From: Thermomicrobiales bacterium
GTDB lineage: Bacteria; Chloroflexota; Chloroflexia; Thermomicrobiales; UBA6265
Direction: 5' to 3'
NCBI GenBank assembly: GCA_019637585.1
Contig: JAHBVL010000001.1
Coordinates: 620,001-684,000, forward strand
Length of the DNA stretch: 64,000 nt
Shown here: positions 1 through 8,411 of the stretch, piece by piece
Numbering within the stretch: position 1 is the first letter of the stretch
Layout of the letters: each line of letters opens with the position of its first letter
The notes under the pieces: model-generated
Seen by the model: the letters and a program-made list of their open reading frames with translations, nothing else
The model's database searches: none
What the model was told of the DNA's origin: nothing
Program-made: the position numbers and the translations under genes

Positions 1-1
1 C

Positions 2-631
2 GACAAAGTGCTCAACGGAGAAGGGTCGCTGACCGGTCCACTTCCCACCGGATTTGGCAACTGGTACATCCCGACCGACGAATTGCCCTACACCGTGGAC
101 AAGGATCGGGCCAAAGAGCTGCTGGCTGAAGCGGGATATCCGGACGGCTTTGACACCGTCATCCTGGGTCTCGACACGCCGCCCTACGATCAGGTCGGCG
201 TGGTCTACCAGGCCGAGCTTCAGTCCATCGGCATCAATGCCAAGCTCGAGCAGACAGAGTTCGGCGCCTGGCTGGAGAAAATCCACGCGTTCGACTACGA
301 CACGCATGTGAATGGCTATGGCTCGGTCGTTGACCCCGAGCATGTGCTCGGTCGCAGCTTCCGGTGCGGTTCAGACGGCAACTTCCCGGGTTTCTGCAAC
401 GAGGAGTACGACGAGCTTCTCCTTCAGATGCAGGCGGAATCGGATCTGGCTGCCCGCGAGCAGCTCACTCGCCAGATGCAGGACATCCTGCTCGAAGATG
501 CGCCATTCATCTGGTGGTGCACGGCGTTCGACTACTACGCAACGACCGACCAGATCACCGGATTCGAGCGGGCCATTCATCCCTACCCGCGAGAGGTGTT
601 CAAGCAGGTCAGCGTCGTCGAGGAGAGTTGA
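2..631 (+). CDS. ABC transporter substrate-binding protein, family 5 (C-terminal part)
   Basis: Only the last 209 residues are present; the reading frame is open to the left edge, so the true start lies outside the window. The visible part matches the C-terminal lobe of SBP_bac_5 (peptide/nickel/glycoside-binding) proteins: a stretch of the type KDRAKELLAEAGYPDGF, then a segment on competing ligand analogues, and the terminal ATTDQITGFE-type strand. It would bind a solute outside the membrane and hand it to the two permeases that follow. The gap to the first permease is 105 bases. No ATPase is seen downstream, so the ATP-binding subunits must lie upstream or be shared. The substrate cannot be read from sequence; the enzymes downstream suggest a sugar acid or glycoside rather than a peptide. 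Confidence 0.88.
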   Translation, partial: DKVLNGEGSLTGPLPTGFGNWYIPTDELPYTVDKDRAKELLAEAGYPDGFDTVILGLDTPPYDQVGVVYQAELQSIGINAKLEQTEFGAWLEKIHAFDYDTHVNGYGSVVDPEHVLGRSFRCGSDGNFPGFCNEEYDELLLQMQAESDLAAREQLTRQMQDILLEDAPFIWWCTAFDYYATTDQITGFERAIHPYPREVFKQVSVVEES

Positions 632-736
632 TCTCGTCCCGCGATCGCCTGACCGTATGGTGGGCATGGTTCGATCGGCGTCCGCACGCGCTGGCGTGCG
701 GACGCACTCCATGATCGTTCACCGGAGGCATTCCGC

Positions 737-1687
737 TTGTCGCAGTTCCTAGCGCGCCGTCTCCTCGCGATTGTGTTCATGCTGTTCGGCATGTCCGTGC
801 TGGTGTTTGGCGCCATGCGCTTGCTCCCCGGGGACATCGTGAACCTGATGGTGGGCATGCAAAGCTCGGCGTCAGCTGAGCAACGCGAAGCGATCGAAGG
901 GCAGTACGGGCTCGATCGACCGCTGGTTTTCCAGTACACGGACTGGATGGGCGGGGTAATTCGCGGCGATCTCGGCAAGTCGATGCGGTCGCAGGAACCA
1001 ATCAGCCACGAGATCCGCCGCAAACTCCCCGTCACTCTCGAACTGACGTTTCTCTCTCTCATCTTCGCCGTTGTCGTTGCCGTTCCCCTGGGCATCATTT
1101 CGGCGATCCGCCGGAACTCGCCTGTCGACCTGTTTGCCAGAATCCTGGGAGTGCTGGGGCTCGCCATACCGAATTTCTGGCTGGCCATCATGCTCCTCCT
1201 GATCGCGTCGCGTTATTTCCACTGGTTGCCGTCGCCTGTCTTCACACCATTCTTCGACGACCCGATCGAGAATCTTCAGCAGATGTGGATGCCCGCCATT
1301 GCCCTCGGTATGGTGATGATGGCCAATCTCATGCGCATGACCCGTTCGATCATGCTCGATGTCATGGGACAGGATTACATTCGGGTCGCCAGGGCGAAGG
1401 GGCTCTCGGAGTGGGGTGTTGTCGTCAAACATGCCATCAAGAACGCTGGCATTCCGGTCATCACCCTCATCGGTATGAACGCCGGCTACCTGCTGGGCGG
1501 CACGGTCATCATCGAGCAGATTTTCGGGCTGCCTGGAATCGGCTGGATGATCACCAACGCGATCTTCCAGCGTGACTACACCACGGTCCAGTCGGCCGTG
1601 CTGATCACCGGATTGCTTTTCGCGCTGGTCAATCTCTGCGTCGATGTGGCCTACGCACTGCTCGATCCCCGGATTCGGTTCGCATGA
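737..1687 (+). CDS. ABC transporter permease, DppB/OppB type
   Basis: A 316-residue inner-membrane subunit of a family-5 importer. The first helix spans about residues 8-28, the usual amphipathic segment with LPGD follows, and about six helices are expected. The EAA loop that contacts the ATPase is visible near residue 213 (DYIRVARAKGL). The start is TTG: GGAGG at 724-728 sits 8 bases upstream. The stop overlaps the next gene by four bases (ATGA), so the two permeases are probably translationally coupled. It pairs with the binding protein at the left edge. Confidence 0.93.
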   Translation: MSQFLARRLLAIVFMLFGMSVLVFGAMRLLPGDIVNLMVGMQSSASAEQREAIEGQYGLDRPLVFQYTDWMGGVIRGDLGKSMRSQEPISHEIRRKLPVTLELTFLSLIFAVVVAVPLGIISAIRRNSPVDLFARILGVLGLAIPNFWLAIMLLLIASRYFHWLPSPVFTPFFDDPIENLQQMWMPAIALGMVMMANLMRMTRSIMLDVMGQDYIRVARAKGLSEWGVVVKHAIKNAGIPVITLIGMNAGYLLGGTVIIEQIFGLPGIGWMITNAIFQRDYTTVQSAVLITGLLFALVNLCVDVAYALLDPRIRFA

Positions 1688-2607
1688 ACAGGCCGGCGAC
1701 CTCGTCTCCCGCGGAATCTCCAACGCTGGCCGACGCAAAACCCGACCTGGGTGCAGTCCGCCAGAAATCGACGTGGAGCAATCTCAAATACTTCGCCAGG
1801 CGCGACCTGATCAGCACGTCCGCCGCCATCCTGGTGGCATTGCTCGTGCTGGTGGCCATTTTCGGAAAATGGATTGCCCCCTATTCGGCGGGCGCTCAGG
1901 ACGCCATGCGCCTCCTCTCACCGGAACGGGCATATCCATTCGGCACGGACAACTACGGGCGCGACGTCTACAGCCGCGTCATTCTCGGGACACGGGTATC
2001 CCTGGTTGTCGGTCTGATCTGCGTGCCGATCGGATTGTTCGTTGGAGGGGGGCTCGGATTGCTGGCCGGTTTCATCGGCGGCAAGTTCGACATGGTCGTC
2101 ATGCGCCTGATGGACATCCTCTTTGGATTTCCCAGCCTCATCCTGGCGATTCTGATCGCCGCGGTGCTCGGCGCGAGTCTGACAAACGCCATGATCGCGA
2201 TCGGCATCGTGATCATCCCCATCTTCGCCAGAACAGCGAGGGGCCCCGTCCTGTCGGTGATGCAACGGGAGTACATCGAGTCGGCCCGTGTGGTGGGAGC
2301 ATCACGGCCGAGCCTGCTGTTTCGCCATATTCTGCCCAATGTCGCGACGCCGCTGATCATCCAGGCGACGCTCTCCTTTTCCGCGGCGATGCTCGATGAG
2401 GCTGCGCTCAGTTTTCTGGGTCTCGGAGCTCAACCACCGACTCCCTCCTGGGGCGCGATGCTGGGCGACGCGCGCGCCTATTTCGAGATTGCTCCCTGGA
2501 TGGCCATCTTCCCGGGTGTCGCCATTGCCCTGGCGGTGCTTTCCCTGAATCTCCTTGGCGACGGCCTGAGAGATTACTTCGATCCGCGGACGCGCAGTCG
2601 ACTTTGA
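1684..2607 (+). CDS. ABC transporter permease, DppC/OppC type
   Basis: A 307-residue second permease. It has a long hydrophilic N-terminus (about 40 residues), a first membrane helix near residues 43-65, the family motif YPFGTDNYGRDVYSRV near residues 80-95, and the EAA loop near residue 195 (REYIESARVVGA). It ends with the typical LGDGLRDYFDPR motif. Start ATG overlaps the stop of the partner permease. It forms the channel with that subunit. A 40-base gap with a good ribosome site leads into the oxidoreductase, so import and metabolism are probably one operon. Confidence 0.94.
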   Translation: MNRPATSSPAESPTLADAKPDLGAVRQKSTWSNLKYFARRDLISTSAAILVALLVLVAIFGKWIAPYSAGAQDAMRLLSPERAYPFGTDNYGRDVYSRVILGTRVSLVVGLICVPIGLFVGGGLGLLAGFIGGKFDMVVMRLMDILFGFPSLILAILIAAVLGASLTNAMIAIGIVIIPIFARTARGPVLSVMQREYIESARVVGASRPSLLFRHILPNVATPLIIQATLSFSAAMLDEAALSFLGLGAQPPTPSWGAMLGDARAYFEIAPWMAIFPGVAIALAVLSLNLLGDGLRDYFDPRTRSRL

Positions 2608-2647
2608 GTGGTGTGGTTACCTGAACGAACTTGGAGGAAACACGGGA

Positions 2648-3682
2648 ATGTCTACCTATCGCGTTGGTGTCATCGGCACGGGCCGAATCGCGAGCAGTAT
2701 TCAGGATGAGATGCTCAGCAAGCCATCATTCGTGATCTTGCCCCATTCGCATGCTGGCGCCTACTCGGCGATCCCTGAAACCACGATTGTCGCGGCCGCC
2801 GACACAAACGCCGAGCGATTGGCCGAGTTCGCGAACCGCTGGGATGTGGCCAACACCTATTCCGACTATCGGGAGATGTTGCAGGCCGAGGCGCTCGATA
2901 TCGTCAGCATCTGCACGCCGACACCGAGCCACGCCGAGATCGCCGAGGCGGTCGGAGCCAGCGGCGTCAAAGGCGTCTTCATGGAAAAGCCGGTGGCCCA
3001 GAGCCTCGGGCAAGTCGATCGAGTGATCGCGGCGTTCGAAGCGACTGGCGTCAAAACCGTCATCAACCACACCCGCACCTTCGATCCCTACTATCGGAGG
3101 ATCAAGGAGGTCATCGCCAGCGGCGTGATTGGGGACCTGCACGCGTTCATGGTTCACTGGCATGAAGGCTTTCTCTTCGGCAGCACTCATCTCTTCGATC
3201 TCCTGCGCTATCTCACCGATTCGGATGCAGACTGGGTTTTCGGGGACATCGTCGAAGGCGAGAGCCTGTTCGATCCGGGCGGAATCGGCACCATTCGATT
3301 CAAGAACGGCGTCGATGCGCTGATCAACGTCCGGCCCGGTCATGCCGCTCCTCTCGAAGTTGACATCGTAGGGACGACCGGACGCATCCGGATCGGCGGC
3401 AGTCTCTTCCCCGAGCTTTACAGCAAGGATGCGACGACGGGCGAGCTGGTGAAGCGGGGATTTCCCGGCGCGGTGTGGGGAGTCAGCGCCATGACCACAG
3501 CGGTACTCGAGCTGATCGCATCGATCGAAAGCGGCGCCAAGCCAGCATCCGACGTCTACGATGGGCGAGCGGCGGTTGAGCTGTCGGTGGCGTTCCATCT
3601 GTCGAGCAAAGCTCATGCGCCGGTGGCCCTGCCCATCACCGATACTGATTTTGAGATTCAGGATCCGTGGGGACGCAAATAG
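2648..3682 (+). CDS. Gfo/Idh/MocA family NAD(P)-dependent oxidoreductase
   Basis: A 344-residue cytoplasmic dehydrogenase. The Rossmann motif GVIGTGRIA lies at residues 7-15, the family EKP motif at 113-115 (lysine in catalysis), and an H-x2-D pair at H181/D184 in the C-terminal alpha/beta domain. Such enzymes oxidise or reduce sugars, inositols or related polyols. GGAGG upstream of the ATG supports the start. It lies between the importer and a GalD-like dehydratase, which suggests oxidation of an imported sugar before dehydration; the exact substrate is not known. Confidence 0.9.
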   Translation: MSTYRVGVIGTGRIASSIQDEMLSKPSFVILPHSHAGAYSAIPETTIVAAADTNAERLAEFANRWDVANTYSDYREMLQAEALDIVSICTPTPSHAEIAEAVGASGVKGVFMEKPVAQSLGQVDRVIAAFEATGVKTVINHTRTFDPYYRRIKEVIASGVIGDLHAFMVHWHEGFLFGSTHLFDLLRYLTDSDADWVFGDIVEGESLFDPGGIGTIRFKNGVDALINVRPGHAAPLEVDIVGTTGRIRIGGSLFPELYSKDATTGELVKRGFPGAVWGVSAMTTAVLELIASIESGAKPASDVYDGRAAVELSVAFHLSSKAHAPVALPITDTDFEIQDPWGRK

Positions 3683-3725
3683 GCAGCTTTCGTTCGACGA
3701 CCGAACCCGGGAGAGTCAGAACAGG

Positions 3726-4889
3726 ATGAAGATCACTGACATCGAAGCCATCCCCGTATCCGTTGGCGAGGGGTATGCCTACGCCGTGATCGTTGTCCTG
3801 ATCCGGACTGACGAGGGCTTGACCGGTATCGGCGAAGCAAGTCTGGGTGGGCGTGGCCGGGGTGTGCTAGGCATCATCGACCACGCTCGCGATCTCCTGA
3901 TCGGCCAGGATCCCTCCCGCATCGAGCATTGCTGGGCGGAAATCGTGCACGGCACGTTCTGGTCGACCGGTCAGGTGATCATGAGCGCGGTTGCCGGGAT
4001 CGACATTGCGCTCTGGGACCTGAAAGGCAAGCGACTCGGTGTGCCGGTCTACGATCTGCTGGGTGGCGCCACCCGCGAGAAGATACGGGTCTACCGGCAC
4101 CTTCGCCATGACAACACCGGTTCGGTCGATCGCGAGATCGGCCTGATGGTCGAGGATGCCCATTCCTGGGTGGAGCAGGGATTCACGGTTCTCAGATTCG
4201 ATCCGCTGGCGGCCAACACGGCGGCGCCCTGGAATCCGTCCGCGTCGATCATGGCGTCGGTTCGTGGTGCAGAAGCACTGCGCAAAGAGCTGGGCGACGA
4301 CATCGAGCTTCTCTTCGACGCGCACACCATGTTCAGCCCCATCGAGACCATCCAGCTGGCCAACCGGCTGGAACCCTACCGGCTCTTCTTCTACGAAGAT
4401 CCGATTCGGCCATTCAATGCGCAGTCGCTCCGCATGGTTCGGCAGAAAACGAATGCGCCGCTGGCCACCGGCGAGCAATTCAGTCACAAATGGGAGTTCC
4501 AGCCACTCATCGAGGAGGAACTGGTCGACTACCACCGCATCGACGTCGTCCATGCGGGCGGCATCACCGAAGCGAAGAAGATTCTCGGCGCGGCCGAGAT
4601 TCACGGGCAGAAGTCAGCACTGCACCACGCCAGCTCACCCATCAATGGCGCGACATGTCTGCATATCGACGCCGCTATCCCCAATTTCGGTATCCAGGAG
4701 TGGATGGAGCTTCCAGCGCTCTACGAACTCTTCCCCAACGCGCCCCGCGCCGAGGCAGGCTATGTCCAGGTGCCGACAGGACCAGGACTCGGGCTCGAGT
4801 TCGATGAAGCAGAGGCCCGTCGCCGCCCCTCCCGCGACGCCGAGCTGCCCCATCGGTACTGGCCGGACGGGTCGGTCGCTGATTACTAG
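3726..4889 (+). CDS. Enolase-superfamily sugar-acid dehydratase (GalD/ManD-like)
   Basis: A 387-residue mandelate-racemase-group enzyme. Metal ligands are visible as D198, E224 and E250 (LLFDAH, YEDP, TGE), and the D-x-H arrangement (H200) plus H300/H301 matches the acid/base histidines of galactonate/mannonate dehydratases. The expected reaction is Mg-dependent dehydration of an aldonic acid to a 2-keto-3-deoxy acid. The frame is open farther upstream into the previous gene, but the ATG at 3726 gives the family length and begins at the first strand. It follows the oxidoreductase by 43 bases. Which sugar acid is used cannot be decided here. Confidence 0.88.
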   Translation: MKITDIEAIPVSVGEGYAYAVIVVLIRTDEGLTGIGEASLGGRGRGVLGIIDHARDLLIGQDPSRIEHCWAEIVHGTFWSTGQVIMSAVAGIDIALWDLKGKRLGVPVYDLLGGATREKIRVYRHLRHDNTGSVDREIGLMVEDAHSWVEQGFTVLRFDPLAANTAAPWNPSASIMASVRGAEALRKELGDDIELLFDAHTMFSPIETIQLANRLEPYRLFFYEDPIRPFNAQSLRMVRQKTNAPLATGEQFSHKWEFQPLIEEELVDYHRIDVVHAGGITEAKKILGAAEIHGQKSALHHASSPINGATCLHIDAAIPNFGIQEWMELPALYELFPNAPRAEAGYVQVPTGPGLGLEFDEAEARRRPSRDAELPHRYWPDGSVADY

Positions 4890-4893
4890 ATCT

Positions 4894-4921
4894 AGGCGAA
4901 GAGGCGGGAAGGCGGGAAGGG
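4894..4921 (+). repeat. 8-bp tandem array (AGGCGGGA type)
   Basis: Three to four consecutive octads, AGGCGAAG then AGGCGGGA twice, begin four bases after the stop of the dehydratase gene. Similar octads recur near 16022 and at 22906-22937. Confidence 0.75.
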
Positions 4922-4987
4922 AAACACCTGGCCCCGTGCCGGCCATTCCCAACGGGTTGAAACCCGCCCCCGCGCCGGTTCCCGGAC

Positions 4988-5044
4988 GTAGCCTCCGGCC
5001 CTGTGCCGGCGAGAGACCACCGCCGGCACAGGGCCGGGTTCTAC
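4988..5044. repeat. Inverted pair of GTAG-headed REP palindromes
   Basis: The first copy (4988-5010) reads GTAG, three variable bases, then CCGGC-loop-GCCGG. The second copy (5021-5044) is in reverse orientation and ends in CTAC. The GTAG head is the hallmark of palindromes mobilised by RAYT transposases. The TAG stop of the adjacent RAYT gene is part of the GTAG of the second copy. Confidence 0.85.
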
Positions 5045-5532
5045 GCTTGGTTGATGAACTCTCCGGCGATGTACGGGTAGTTTTCCCACGTGTCTACGAG
5101 GCCAGCTCGGACAGGATTATTGAGGATGTATGCCACGAGTGCGTCGAAATCCTCGGCCTCGCGGATACCATGATCGTGGAAACTTTCCTGCCATAGCTTT
5201 CCAGTGACGCCATGCTTCCACGCAACCCGAGTCGTCACGGATTTGAGGTCTCGAACGACCTCGACCAGTCCTCTGTCGGTCACCTGAATGATGAGATGGC
5301 AATGGTCGGGCATCAGACAGCAGAGATGCAGTCTGGCACGATAAAAGTCGATTCGCGAGCGAAATGTGTCCAGAATCGCCTGAGCCAGATCGGCATTCTC
5401 GAAGACTCTGAGATTGCGATCCTGGATTCCGATTGTGACGTGCCAAGTGCTGCCATACGTGGCATAGGATGGCGCGGGCAGGCGGTGTCGCAATGGTTTC
5501 CGGCCGAGTGGATTCGTGTCGGACATGCGCAT
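5041..5532 (-). CDS. REP-associated tyrosine transposase (RAYT, Y1_Tnp/HUH family)
   Basis: A 163-residue transposase-like protein. The metal-binding HUH motif appears as PDHCHLII, and the C-terminal half carries the RAYT signature of the type WQESFHDHGIR followed by YILNNPVRAGLV. Such proteins nick single-stranded REP hairpins. The start is uncertain: ATG at 5532, ATG at 5526 or GTG at 5550 are in frame. The helix expected to hold the nucleophilic tyrosine (between VVRDLKS and KLWQES) has no tyrosine that I can see, so catalytic competence is unproven. It is flanked on both sides by inverted GTAG-headed palindromes, the usual layout of a domesticated RAYT locus. Confidence 0.88.
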   Translation of the reverse strand: MRMSDTNPLGRKPLRHRLPAPSYATYGSTWHVTIGIQDRNLRVFENADLAQAILDTFRSRIDFYRARLHLCCLMPDHCHLIIQVTDRGLVEVVRDLKSVTTRVAWKHGVTGKLWQESFHDHGIREAEDFDALVAYILNNPVRAGLVDTWENYPYIAGEFINQA

Positions 5533-5625
5533 TGGCCCGCCAGTGATCACGATGCCGGTATGGGCCGGATTCCTCTAAAGGATAGGGGATTAAGGGGCAT
5601 ACCGCCGGCACCGCGACGAGACACA

Positions 5626-5650
5626 CCGCCGGCACTGGGCCGGGGACTAC
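5626..5650 (-). repeat. GTAG-headed REP palindrome
   Basis: Reverse-oriented copy upstream of the transposase gene: GCCGG-loop-CCGGC followed by three bases and CTAC. Confidence 0.75.
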
Positions 5651-5698
5651 ATCGGGCTCTGTGCCGATCCATTTCCATTGGACGAGATCCAGGGTCGG

Positions 5699-5754
5699 CG
5701 TATCCCGTCGGGCGTATTCCATCGGGCACATCCCATCGGACGCATCCCGTCGTG
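5699..5754 (+). repeat. 14-bp tandem repeat, four units
   Basis: Four head-to-tail 14-bp units (5699, 5713, 5727, 5741), each a variant of CGTATCCCGTCGGG with two to four changes. They sit between REP copies in the region upstream of the RAYT gene. No reading frame is supported here. Confidence 0.85.
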
Positions 5755-5755
5755 T

Positions 5756-5841
5756 GTAGAACCCGGCCCCGTGCCGGTGGAGCGCCAGCACAGCCACGCA
5801 ATCAACGACGGAATCACGCCCGGCACAGGGCCGGGGGCTAC
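5756..5841. repeat. Inverted pair of GTAG-headed REP palindromes
   Basis: A forward copy at 5756-5780 and a reverse copy at 5817-5841 enclose about 36 bases. The CTAC that ends the second copy contains the stop codon of the nagA gene (TAG on the minus strand). Confidence 0.85.
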
Positions 5842-6989
5842 GGTGGGGGCGAGCTCCAGTACCGTGTGCCGCCGACGATGGTTTCCGTGACGTTCAGGTA
5901 GCTGTCGAGGAGGACCAGGTCGGCGCGCGCTCCTGGTTGCAGCTGACCGCGGTCGGTGATGCCCAACAGCGCGGCCGGGGTTTCTGTGGCCATCTGAATC
6001 GATTCGCCGGCGCCGCAGACTCCCCAGGTCACCATGTTCCGCACCGCGACGTCCATCGTCAGCAGGGATCCGGCCAGGGTGCCGTTTTCGAACTGGGCGG
6101 AGCGGCCATCGCATGTCACGAGCCGGTTGCCGATGGGGTAGTTGCCGGGCGGCATTCCGGCTCCCGACATCTGATCGGTGACCAGCACCATCCCGTCTGA
6201 GCCCTTCATCCGGTAGGCGAGTTCGACCGCGCCCGGATGGGCGTGCACACCATCGCTGATCATGCCGGCGGTGATGCGGTCGTCGACCAGGATCGCCCCG
6301 ACGGCTCCCGGCGCGCGATGATGCAGTCCGGACATGGTGCTGTAGAGATGCGTCGCCTTGGCGGCGCCGGCGTCGATCCCCTTGCGCAATTCCTCATAGG
6401 TGGCATTGGTATGCCCCAGACTGACCAGCTTGCCGGCTTCCCGGAGCAGGCGGATCCGGTCGATGCCGCCGGTTCGTTCCGGAGCGAGAGTCACCAGGCG
6501 CACCTCGTTGCTCGAGGCAAAGATCGAGATCAGGGAATCGGGAGCGCCACGAATGACATCGGGTGGGTGAGCGCCTGCTTTCTGCGGCGACAAAAACGGA
6601 CCTTCCAAATGAAAACCCAACGGTTCGGCGCCGCGCCAGCTGGTGGATGTCGCGTAGGCGCGTAACACACGCGGATAGTGCTCCGGCGGTGACGATATGA
6701 CCGTGGGCAACCAGCTCGTGACGCCTGTCTCCGGCAGCCGTTCGGCAATGAGCCGGAAGTGTTCCGGATGCTCGTCGATCTCCACCCCGAACGCGCCATT
6801 CACCTGCAGATCGATATACCCGGGCGCGGCGATGGCGGTGTCGATGATGTCGGGGGGAAGATCGCCCTCCCGTGGATCGTCGAGCACCGCCGCGATCCGC
6901 GCTCCCTCGACGACCACCGCGCCGGCGGAAAGCGTTCCACCCCGGGCAAGCTTCCCTCGAATGGCATAGCGTGTACCCTGTCGTTCCAT
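5838..6989 (-). CDS. nagA: N-acetylglucosamine-6-phosphate deacetylase
   Basis: A 383-residue amidohydrolase that removes acetate from GlcNAc-6-phosphate, the first committed step of amino-sugar and cell-wall recycling. Recognisable signatures: HLEGPFLSPQKAGAH with metal ligand E129, LGHTNATYEE (H193), ATHLYSTMSGLHHR (H214), DGVHAHPG (H249) and catalytic D272 in LVTDQMSGAG. The frame is open further upstream, but the ATG at 6989 gives the normal family length and begins just before the first beta strand. It is transcribed divergently from the flavoenzyme at 7048. Its stop codon lies inside a REP. No nagB or PTS gene is adjacent. Confidence 0.95.
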   Translation of the reverse strand: MERQGTRYAIRGKLARGGTLSAGAVVVEGARIAAVLDDPREGDLPPDIIDTAIAAPGYIDLQVNGAFGVEIDEHPEHFRLIAERLPETGVTSWLPTVISSPPEHYPRVLRAYATSTSWRGAEPLGFHLEGPFLSPQKAGAHPPDVIRGAPDSLISIFASSNEVRLVTLAPERTGGIDRIRLLREAGKLVSLGHTNATYEELRKGIDAGAAKATHLYSTMSGLHHRAPGAVGAILVDDRITAGMISDGVHAHPGAVELAYRMKGSDGMVLVTDQMSGAGMPPGNYPIGNRLVTCDGRSAQFENGTLAGSLLTMDVAVRNMVTWGVCGAGESIQMATETPAALLGITDRGQLQPGARADLVLLDSYLNVTETIVGGTRYWSSPPP

Positions 6990-7047
6990 GCTGGCATTGT
7001 ACGAGGTCGGGTCGTTGTTGCTTTCGGGAGGAGATGGAGAGCAGACC

Positions 7048-8253
7048 ATGAACAGCTGGAGCAACTGGGCAGGCAACGTGGTCGCGACACCGGCGACGAT
7101 CGCCGTTCCGGATTCACTCGATGCGTTGCGCCGCGCTGTCGCGACCGCGGCCGAAGCGGGCCACCGGCTGCGAGTCGCCGGGTCGGGGCACTCGTTCATG
7201 CCGATCTGCGCCACCGATGGCACGCTGATCGACCTGGAACGGTTGGCCGGGGTGGAATCGGTCGATCCGGACACGGGGGATGCCACAATCTGGGCAGGAA
7301 CCAAGATTCACGCGATCGGCGAGCCACTCTTCCGGGCTGGCCGGGCGCTGGCGAATCAGGGAGATATCGATCGCCAGGCGCTGGCGGGCGCGGTTTCGAC
7401 TGGAACGCATGGCACCGGTCGCGGATTTGGCAGCTTTGCCTCGATGGTGCGTTCGATGGAAATCGTGGGCCCGACCGGCGATCTCGTCACGATCGACGCG
7501 GGAGACGGGGACGATTTGCGAGCGGCATCGTTGAGCATTGGCATGCTCGGAGTGGTGTCGCGATTGCGCATTGCCACGATTCCCGCATTCAAACTGCATG
7601 AGCGGTCGACGCCGATGGAGTTCGATGCCTGTCAGGAGATCTATCCAGAGGTCGAATCGGCCAACCGCCATGCCGAGTTCTGGTGGATTCCGCCGCTCGA
7701 TATGTGTGTGCTCAAAACACTCACCCTCACCGATGAAGAACCGCGTGGCGGTGGGCCGGATCCGGAGTTTCCGCCGGGTACGATCGAGCGTTACATCAAA
7801 CCGGAAAAGATCGACTGGAGCTACATCGTCTATCCCACGGCCCGCAATCAGCGGTTCGTCGAGTGCGAGTACACGCTACCGCTCGAGGATGGTCCGGCCG
7901 CGATGCGAGCGATCCGGGAGATGATGCGAAGCGACTTTCCGAATGTGACATGGGCGGTCGAGTACCGGACTGTGCCGGGGGAAACTGCCATGCTCAGCCC
8001 GACCCTGCGTCAGGAGTGCGCCACCATCAGCGTCCATCATCCAGTCGATGAAGCGTGGGAATCGTTCATGATGGCCAGCGACGCGCTTTTCCGGTCGCTC
8101 GGCGGCCGGTCGCACTGGGGGAAGATGCACTGGCTCGGCCGGGAGGAGGTCGACGCGCTCTACCCCGAGGCCGAGGCATTCCGCACTTTCCGGCGCAGGT
8201 ACGATCCGGATGGCGTTTTCCTCAACGACCATCTGGAACCACTCTTCAGCTGA
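7048..8253 (+). CDS. FAD-linked aldonolactone/sugar oxidase (ALO/GULO family)
   Basis: A 401-residue flavoprotein of the VAO/PCMH class. The N-terminal FAD domain contains VAGSGHSFMPI, with H48 at the site that is covalently linked to FAD in gulonolactone and xylitol/alditol oxidases, and STGTHGTGRGFGS near residues 113-125. The C-terminal ALO domain ends with the family motif HWGKMHWL. It would oxidise a sugar lactone or alditol using oxygen. ATG at 7048 follows a purine-rich GGAGAG. It has no signal peptide. An alditol oxidase is the main alternative. Confidence 0.88.
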   Translation: MNSWSNWAGNVVATPATIAVPDSLDALRRAVATAAEAGHRLRVAGSGHSFMPICATDGTLIDLERLAGVESVDPDTGDATIWAGTKIHAIGEPLFRAGRALANQGDIDRQALAGAVSTGTHGTGRGFGSFASMVRSMEIVGPTGDLVTIDAGDGDDLRAASLSIGMLGVVSRLRIATIPAFKLHERSTPMEFDACQEIYPEVESANRHAEFWWIPPLDMCVLKTLTLTDEEPRGGGPDPEFPPGTIERYIKPEKIDWSYIVYPTARNQRFVECEYTLPLEDGPAAMRAIREMMRSDFPNVTWAVEYRTVPGETAMLSPTLRQECATISVHHPVDEAWESFMMASDALFRSLGGRSHWGKMHWLGREEVDALYPEAEAFRTFRRRYDPDGVFLNDHLEPLFS

Positions 8254-8411
8254 ATCGCCCTCGCGAGATGATGGTAGGTTGCCAATAACGTTGTCGTTTG
8301 CGAAAATGCCGGGGTGGCATAGAAACACCGAAGGCGCCGCCCAATCCGCGCAGCTCAGGTCTTCACGAACCGGATCACTCCGCGGTTGCCGTATCGACGA
8401 ATAGGCGATCC

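Noticed and set aside
2726-3616. Long open frame on the minus strand opposite the Gfo/Idh/MocA gene
   Set aside because: No recognisable protein family; it mirrors codon bias of the plus-strand gene in GC-rich DNA.
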